64,000 nucleotides of DNA, taken from NCBI RefSeq assembly GCF_000372965.1, contig NZ_KB890024.1, positions 4,862,304 to 4,926,303 on the forward strand. The letters are read 5' to 3'. Under the pieces are notes generated by a model. It ran no database searches. It saw nothing but the letters and a program-made list of their open reading frames with translations, and was not told the DNA's origin. The stretch comes from Hoeflea sp. 108. GTDB taxonomy: Bacteria; Pseudomonadota; Alphaproteobacteria; Rhizobiales; Rhizobiaceae. A program made the position numbers and the translations under genes. Shown here piece by piece: positions 59,837-64,000 of this stretch (the first letter of the stretch is position 1; the number at the start of each line of letters is the position of its first letter).

Positions 59837-60582
59837 CCCATGCCCTCTCAATCGACAGACTGCGCGTCGTCTATGACGACTTCATCGCCCTGAGGGATGT
59901 CAGCCTCACCGTCAACGCAGGCGAATCCTTCGGCCTGGTCGGCGAATCCGGCTCGGGCAAGTCGACGCTTCTGCGCGCCGTGGCCGGCCTCGCGCCCGTC
60001 TCCGGCGGCACCATCGACGTCTCCGGCCAGCGCCTCGGCAAGGTCAGGGACAAGACGTTCTACCGCCAGGTCCAGATGGTGTTCCAGGACCCTTACGGCT
60101 CGCTGCATCCGCGTCAGACGGTCGACCGGCTGCTGCTGGAGCCGCTCGACATCCATGGCTTCGGAGACACCGAAAAACGCATCCTGCGCGCCTTCGACGA
60201 GGTCGGCCTCGGTTCGAGTTTCCGGTTCCGCTATTCGCACCAGCTGTCGGGCGGCCAGCGCCAGCGCGTCGCCATTGCCCGTGCGCTGATCCTCGAACCG
60301 TCGATCCTGCTGCTCGACGAGCCGACCTCGGCCCTCGACGCCTCGGTCCAGGCCGAAGTGCTTAACCTGCTCGAACAGGTGCGCCGCGACCGCAAGCTCA
60401 CCTTCATCATGGTCAGCCATGATCTTGGCGTCATCACCCATATGTGCGAACGCCTGATGGTCATGCAGGGCGGCCAGGAGGTCGAGCGGCTGCAGGCCGG
60501 CGACCTCGCCACGCGCAACGTGGCGCAGGACTACACGCGCAACCTGCTCGTCGCCTCCGAAGGTTTTGTGCGCGGCGCGTAG
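59833..60582 (+). CDS. Peptide ABC transporter ATP-binding protein (DppF type)
   Basis: A 249-residue ABC ATPase, second of the pair. Walker A is GESGSGKSTLLRA, the Q-loop is MVFQDPYGSLHPRQTV, the signature is QLSGGQRQRVAIARAL and Walker B is ILLLDEPTSALDAS. The GTG at 59833 overlaps the stop of the previous gene (GTGA) with GGAG eight bases upstream. It ends the transporter operon. Confidence 0.92.
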   Translation: MTHALSIDRLRVVYDDFIALRDVSLTVNAGESFGLVGESGSGKSTLLRAVAGLAPVSGGTIDVSGQRLGKVRDKTFYRQVQMVFQDPYGSLHPRQTVDRLLLEPLDIHGFGDTEKRILRAFDEVGLGSSFRFRYSHQLSGGQRQRVAIARALILEPSILLLDEPTSALDASVQAEVLNLLEQVRRDRKLTFIMVSHDLGVITHMCERLMVMQGGQEVERLQAGDLATRNVAQDYTRNLLVASEGFVRGA

Positions 60583-60610
60583 GCGATTCCGGGGCGACGG
60601 GAGCCATTTC

Positions 60611-60639
60611 CCGCCCGAAGGAAACGCAAGAACGGGCGG
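60611..60639 (+). terminator. Hairpin after the peptide transporter operon
   Basis: A perfect 7-bp stem, CCGCCCG (60611-60617) with CGGGCGG (60633-60639), and a 15-base loop, 28 bases after the last transporter stop. There is no T run, so this is a weak candidate. Confidence 0.35.
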
Positions 60640-60658
60640 CTTGCGCGCGGCCTCACTT

Positions 60659-60686
60659 GCCTGCAATTCTGGGCCTGCAATTCTGG
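60659..60686. repeat. Exact tandem repeat of 14 bases upstream of the FucU gene
   Basis: GCCTGCAATTCTGG occurs twice head to tail (60659-60672 and 60673-60686), 46 bases before the ATG at 60733. It could be a slipped-strand duplication or a paired binding site. Confidence 0.6.
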
Positions 60687-60732
60687 AGTGCAGGGGCAGC
60701 CGCTCCGCATCCTCAACCGCACAGGTGAAAAA

Positions 60733-61173
60733 ATGCTCCTTGGCATCGACCCGCTGCTCGGCCCCGACGTCCTCTACGTGCTCCGCGCCATGGGGCACGG
60801 CGACGACCTGATCATTGCCGACGCCAATTTTCCGGCCGACGCGATGGCCAGGCAGACCGTCTTTGGCCGGCCGCTGCGCATCGATGGCGACATCGTCAGC
60901 GTCATGAAGGCTGTGCTGTCGGTGATGCCGGTCGACACCTTCGTCGACGACGCCTTCGGCCGCATGGAAGTGGTCGGCAAGCCGGACGAAATCCCCGAGG
61001 TCCAGCGCGAGGTCGGCAAGCTGATCGCGGACACGGCCACGAAGATGGTCGGCATCGAACGCTTCGCCTTCTACGAGCGCGCCAAGAAAGCCTACGCAGT
61101 CATCCAGACCCAGGAACGCCGCTTCTACGCCGACTTCGCCGTGCGCAAGGGCGTCGTGCCGCCGGGGGCGTGA
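60733..61173 (+). CDS. fucU: RbsD/FucU family sugar mutarotase (L-fucose mutarotase type)
   Basis: A 146-residue protein of the RbsD/FucU family, which speeds anomer interconversion of free sugars. MLLGIDPLLGPDVLYVLRAMGHGDDLIIADANFPADA with its His and Asp, and the end FYERAKKAYAVIQTQERRFYADFAVRKGVVPP are typical of FucU rather than RbsD. AGGTGA precedes the ATG. The L-fucose-type genes beginning at 62228 across the regulator support a fucose assignment. Confidence 0.85.
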   Translation: MLLGIDPLLGPDVLYVLRAMGHGDDLIIADANFPADAMARQTVFGRPLRIDGDIVSVMKAVLSVMPVDTFVDDAFGRMEVVGKPDEIPEVQREVGKLIADTATKMVGIERFAFYERAKKAYAVIQTQERRFYADFAVRKGVVPPGA

Positions 61174-61194
61174 GGTCCACCCTCATTGGCACAA

Positions 61195-61285
61195 GGCCAG
61201 CAATTCCCTTGAAGGGGGCGCAGCCGTCCCTCATTCGCCTGCCGGCACCTTCTCTCCGTCCTTACGGGTGAGGATGATGGGTTGC
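61195..61285. repeat. Extragenic repeat, CTGCCGGCACCTTCT type, second copy
   Basis: CCTCATTCGCCTGCCGGCACC followed by TTCTCTCCGTCC and GGGTGAGGATGATGGG, downstream of a piece with CTTGAAGGGGGCGCAGCCGTCC. The core matches the element near 9430. It lies between the convergent FucU and IclR genes. Confidence 0.55.
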
Positions 61286-61325
61286 GCAGAACTCTCCGAT
61301 GCTCAGAGCTAAAGCCCCTGCCCGC

Positions 61326-62108
61326 CTACGACAGCGACAGCTTCGCCGCCACATCCTTGAGCAGCGCCAGCGTCTGATCGATATCGGCCTGCCGGTCATC
61401 AAGCCGTTGTATGTAGGGACAGGTCAGCACCGCGATGGCAAATCCGTCGGACGACAGGATTGGCACCGAGATGTCCTCGATGGCCCGCATCTGCTGGCTC
61501 GGCCCAACACGGTGGCCCGTCTCGTGATAGGCCTTCAGCACCGGCTCCAGCTTTTCCCGCGCTTCGGCCATCGCAGTCCCCTCCCAGCGCGCAGCCGCCT
61601 CGGATTGCGAATGCTCGTCCTGGAAGGCCAGCAGGATGTGCCCTGAGCTGGTGGTCAGAAGATCGATGTGAGCACCGATGCGGATGCCGAATTCCCAGTT
61701 GCCGGGCGGGCTGGCATGCGCCACCACGAGCGCCGCGTCACGGTCGGGTGCCACCAGATGGCATGACTGGCCGGCGGCGATCGAGAACGCATCCATCAGC
61801 GGCTGGGCGCGGGCCACCAGACGGCGCACCGGCGGGTGGCGGTGGGCGAGGATGAACAGCTTCATCGTCAGCGCGTAGCGATCGCCCTCGGGCGAGCGGC
61901 TGACGAAATCGCGCGCCACCAGGCGTTCGAGCATGCGATAGACCTCGCTCGGTCCGCGCCCCATCGCCTCGCCGATCTCGGCGCGGGTCAGGCCGCCCGG
62001 CTGCTCCGACAGCAGCTCGAGAATGTCGAGCCCCTTGTCCAGTGCCGGCGCGCGGTAGCGCTCGTCCTTGTCCACGCTGTTGGCGGTCTTTGCCGGCCCT
62101 TTTGGCAT
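61326..62108 (-). CDS. IclR family transcriptional regulator
   Basis: A 260-residue regulator. The N-terminal winged helix-turn-helix is at about residues 22-85 (ALDKGLDILELLSEQPGGLTRAEIGEAMGRGPSEVYRMLERLVARDFV). The C-terminal ligand domain includes SGHILLAFQ and the last part SVPILSSDGFAIAVLTCPYI. GGGAGGA lies upstream of the ATG at 62108. It diverges from the sugar dehydrogenase and probably controls it through sites in the 119-base gap, with a sugar acid as ligand. Confidence 0.9.
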   Translation of the reverse strand: MPKGPAKTANSVDKDERYRAPALDKGLDILELLSEQPGGLTRAEIGEAMGRGPSEVYRMLERLVARDFVSRSPEGDRYALTMKLFILAHRHPPVRRLVARAQPLMDAFSIAAGQSCHLVAPDRDAALVVAHASPPGNWEFGIRIGAHIDLLTTSSGHILLAFQDEHSQSEAAARWEGTAMAEAREKLEPVLKAYHETGHRVGPSQQMRAIEDISVPILSSDGFAIAVLTCPYIQRLDDRQADIDQTLALLKDVAAKLSLS

Positions 62109-62161
62109 GACGCGAAATCCTCCCGGTCGACCGGCTTCACGATTCCCCATTGCAAGGCCGG

Positions 62162-62173
62162 TTCATTTATGAA
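62162..62173. promoter_or_regulatory. Operator-like palindrome in the IclR / dehydrogenase gap
   Basis: TTCAT-TT-ATGAA, a perfect 5-bp inverted repeat in an A+T-rich patch (62160-62200, with ATAGTATGTTCGTATATAGAC) between the divergent IclR and dehydrogenase genes. Binding by the IclR protein is inferred from position. Confidence 0.5.
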
Positions 62174-62227
62174 TAGTATGTTCGTATATAGACAAGCGCA
62201 AGCAGTTTGCTGGGAGGAGCAACGGTT

Positions 62228-62977
62228 ATGCGACTAAGCGGGAAACGCATTTTCATTTCCGCCGCTGCCCAGGGCATCGGCCGCGCCAGCGCGCTGGCCT
62301 GCGCCAATGAGGGCGCCCATGTCATTGCCACCGACATCAATGATGACGCGCTCGAAGCGCTTTCGGCCGAGCACAAGAACATCGAGGCACACCGTCTCGA
62401 TGTGCGCGACGCGAAGGCCGTAGCAAGCTTCGCCGCCGGCCAGGCCCCGCTCGACGGGCTCTTCAACTGCGCCGGCTTCGTCCACAACGGCACGATCATG
62501 GACTGCAGCGACGAAGACTGGGATTTCAGCTTCGACCTCAACGTCAAGAGCATGTACCGCACCACCAAGGCGTTCCTGCCCGGCATGCTCGAACGTGCCC
62601 AAGAGACCGGCGCGGTGTCGATCCTCAACATGGCCTCCATGGCCTCATCGATCAAAGGCTTCCCCAACCGGCTGCTCTACGGCGCCACCAAGGCAGCCGT
62701 GATCGGCTTCACCAAGGGCATGGCTGCCGACTATGTGCGCCGCGGCGTCCGCTGCAACGCGCTCTGCCCCGGCACCGTCGACACCCCCTCGCTGCGCGGC
62801 CGCATCGCCACCGCCGCCGATCCGGTGCAGGCCGAGAAGGACTTTATCGCCCGCCAGCCCATCGGCCGGCTCGCCACCGTCGACGATATCGCGCCGCTGG
62901 TCGTCTACCTGTTGTCCGACGAGTCGCGCTTCGTCACCGGCCAAGCGGTCCTGGTCGACGGCGGCGTCACGATTTAG
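62228..62977 (+). CDS. SDR, DHRS6/BDH2-like (probable 2-keto-3-deoxy-L-fuconate dehydrogenase)
   Basis: A 249-residue SDR. AAAQGIGRA is the nucleotide motif (AQGIG in place of the usual GxxxGxG form), FNCAGFVHNGTIMDCSDEDWDF is very like human DHRS6/BDH2, and YGATK is the Tyr/Lys pair. CPGTVDTPSLRGRI is also shared with that group, which in bacteria oxidises 2-keto-3-deoxy-sugar acids in non-phosphorylated L-fucose breakdown. GGGAGGAG precedes the ATG. It starts a run with the lactonase and a sugar transporter. Confidence 0.82.
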   Translation: MRLSGKRIFISAAAQGIGRASALACANEGAHVIATDINDDALEALSAEHKNIEAHRLDVRDAKAVASFAAGQAPLDGLFNCAGFVHNGTIMDCSDEDWDFSFDLNVKSMYRTTKAFLPGMLERAQETGAVSILNMASMASSIKGFPNRLLYGATKAAVIGFTKGMAADYVRRGVRCNALCPGTVDTPSLRGRIATAADPVQAEKDFIARQPIGRLATVDDIAPLVVYLLSDESRFVTGQAVLVDGGVTI

Positions 62978-62991
62978 GCGGAGCGGCGGCC

Positions 62992-63876
62992 ATGATCGCA
63001 AGGATCGACGGCCACTGCCACTACTGGGCGCTCCAGCGCGGCGACTATGACTGGCTGACACCAGACGCCGCTCATCTCGCCCCGATCTACCGCAACTTCG
63101 GCGCAGTCGACATGCGCCCGTTGGCGCGGGCCGCCGGTATCGCCAGGCGCATCCTCGTCCAGGCAGCGCCAACGGTAGCCGAAACGCAGTTCCTGCTCGA
63201 CCAGGGCCGCGACGACACTGATGTCGCCGGTATCGTCGGCTGGGTCGACCTGTCGTCTTCAGACAGCGTAACCACCCTCGAACGTTTCGCCGCCAATCCG
63301 ATTTTCAAAGGCGTGCGGCCGATGCTGCAGGATCTTGATGACGTCAACTGGATCGCCACCCGCCCGAACGCAAAAACCGTTGCCGCGCTGAAGCATCTTG
63401 GCTTGCGTTTCGATGCGCTGGTGCTGCCCCAGCATCTCGAGTCGCTCCGGCGCTTCGTCGAGATGCATCCTGACCTGCCGGTCGTCATCGACCATGCCGC
63501 CAAGCCCGCCTTCGCCGCTCCCACCGATGACCCGCGCCACGCGCTGTGGAAGCTCGGCATGGCCGAACTGTCGGGCCATCCGCATCTCTGCTGCAAGCTC
63601 TCGGGCCTGCTAACCGAACTGCCGGCCGAAAGCCGGTCGACGCCCGAGGCGGCGGTGGCTGCCTTGCGCCCCACCGTCGACGACCTGCTCAGCTGGTTCG
63701 GGCCGGATCGGCTGATCTGGGGCTCGGACTGGCCGGTGCTGACGCTGGCCGCCCCGTTCGCCTTCTGGGACGAGGTCACCGCCCGCCTGCTCGATGGCCT
63801 CGGCCAGTCGGAGCGTGCGGCGATCCTCGGCGGCACGGCAGCCCATTTCTACGGCATCGAGGGAGGCCGCACATGA
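62992..63876 (+). CDS. Amidohydrolase-2 family lactonase (probable L-fuconolactonase)
   Basis: A 294-residue TIM-barrel hydrolase. The start RIDGHCHYWALQRGDYDWL carries the HxH metal pair; VVIDHAAKP and LIWGSDWPVL give the later His and catalytic Asp. This pattern is that of L-fuconolactone or L-rhamnono-lactone hydrolases (COG3618). GGAGCGG precedes the ATG 15 bases after the dehydrogenase. The stop overlaps the next ATG by four bases. The exact lactone is an inference from neighbours. Confidence 0.85.
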   Translation: MIARIDGHCHYWALQRGDYDWLTPDAAHLAPIYRNFGAVDMRPLARAAGIARRILVQAAPTVAETQFLLDQGRDDTDVAGIVGWVDLSSSDSVTTLERFAANPIFKGVRPMLQDLDDVNWIATRPNAKTVAALKHLGLRFDALVLPQHLESLRRFVEMHPDLPVVIDHAAKPAFAAPTDDPRHALWKLGMAELSGHPHLCCKLSGLLTELPAESRSTPEAAVAALRPTVDDLLSWFGPDRLIWGSDWPVLTLAAPFAFWDEVTARLLDGLGQSERAAILGGTAAHFYGIEGGRT

Positions 63877-64000
63877 CCGCCCTCGTTGCGATGAAGGACA
63901 TCGAAAAATCCTTCCCCGGCGTGCGCGCCTTGCACAATGCCCAGCTCGACCTGCGCCCGGGCGAGGTCCATGCGCTGATGGGCGAAAACGGCGCCGGCAA
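63873..64000 (+). CDS. Sugar ABC transporter ATP-binding protein, N-terminal part
   Basis: The first 42 residues of an ABC ATPase cut by the window end: a typical start (ALVAMKDIEKSFPGVRAL), then LDLRPGEVHALMGENGAGK, the Walker A of RbsA/XylG-type dual-domain sugar importers. The ATG overlaps the lactonase stop. It probably imports the sugar used by the neighbouring pathway. Confidence 0.85.
   Translation, partial: MTALVAMKDIEKSFPGVRALHNAQLDLRPGEVHALMGENGAG

Overview
The window is one high-GC chromosomal stretch from an alphaproteobacterium of the Rhizobiales. It most resembles the Mesorhizobium/Aminobacter group. The grounds are the gene neighbourhoods (sucB..lpdA, rimM-trmD, acnA beside ccm, dapF-mtaB-ftsY-septation protein A), the omp19-type lipoprotein, the DUF2794, DUF1127 and DUF1223 genes, and families of short extragenic palindromes. 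Genus is an inference from recall. No rRNA, tRNA, CRISPR array, insertion sequence or prophage was seen, and almost every gene looks intact.

Layout. 1-4.9 kb: the end of the 2-oxoglutarate dehydrogenase E2 gene, five small genes, then lpdA with a strong terminator. 4.9-10.3 kb: a Pro/Ala-rich membrane protein, a DUF2867 protein, a TraB/GumN protein, xerC, rimM-trmD and a TauE/SafE permease. 10.4-15.6 kb: acnA diverging from ccmA-ccmB-ccmD-ccmG, with a palindrome like an iron-responsive Irr box between them and no ccmC in the cluster. 15.7-24.5 kb: a BASS transporter, a DUF1127 protein, the leftward run dapF-mtaB-ftsY-septation protein A, an Omp19-like lipoprotein, zapE and a ceramidase-family protein. 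24.6-31.2 kb: DUF1223 and DUF2794 proteins, a GNAT acetyltransferase next to an acetylpolyamine-amidohydrolase-type deacetylase, small stress-type membrane proteins and an MHYT-GGDEF-EAL protein.

31.2-39.1 kb: a leftward SDR/NTF2-like/epimerase operon of unknown substrate, a leftward copper operon (DUF2946-like, PCu(A)C, CopCD), a double-hotdog thioesterase and an ALDH7-type semialdehyde dehydrogenase. 39.1-39.7 kb: an intergenic region whose minus strand encodes a small RNA with three hairpins, each showing CCTCCTCCC in its loop (cuckoo/alpha-r14 type). 39.7-53.9 kb: pcm, acetyltransferases, a Bax-inhibitor-1 protein, a YbbP/YbbA-type transporter beside an arylesterase, thpR, a low-molecular-weight tyrosine phosphatase, a pterin dehydratase, rlmN, a LysE exporter and glutamate dehydrogenase. 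54.2-60.6 kb: a dipeptidase with a complete Dpp-type peptide ABC transporter. 60.7-64 kb: an L-fucose-type catabolic locus (FucU mutarotase, IclR regulator, DHRS6-like dehydrogenase, lactonase, start of a sugar ABC ATPase).

Points that stand out: the three-hairpin anti-Shine-Dalgarno RNA, the missing ccmC, a palindromic repeat read in frame inside ftsY, the possible Irr box between acnA and ccmA, the acetyltransferase/deacetylase pair, and four dispersed copies of an AATTCC...GGAATT repeat.
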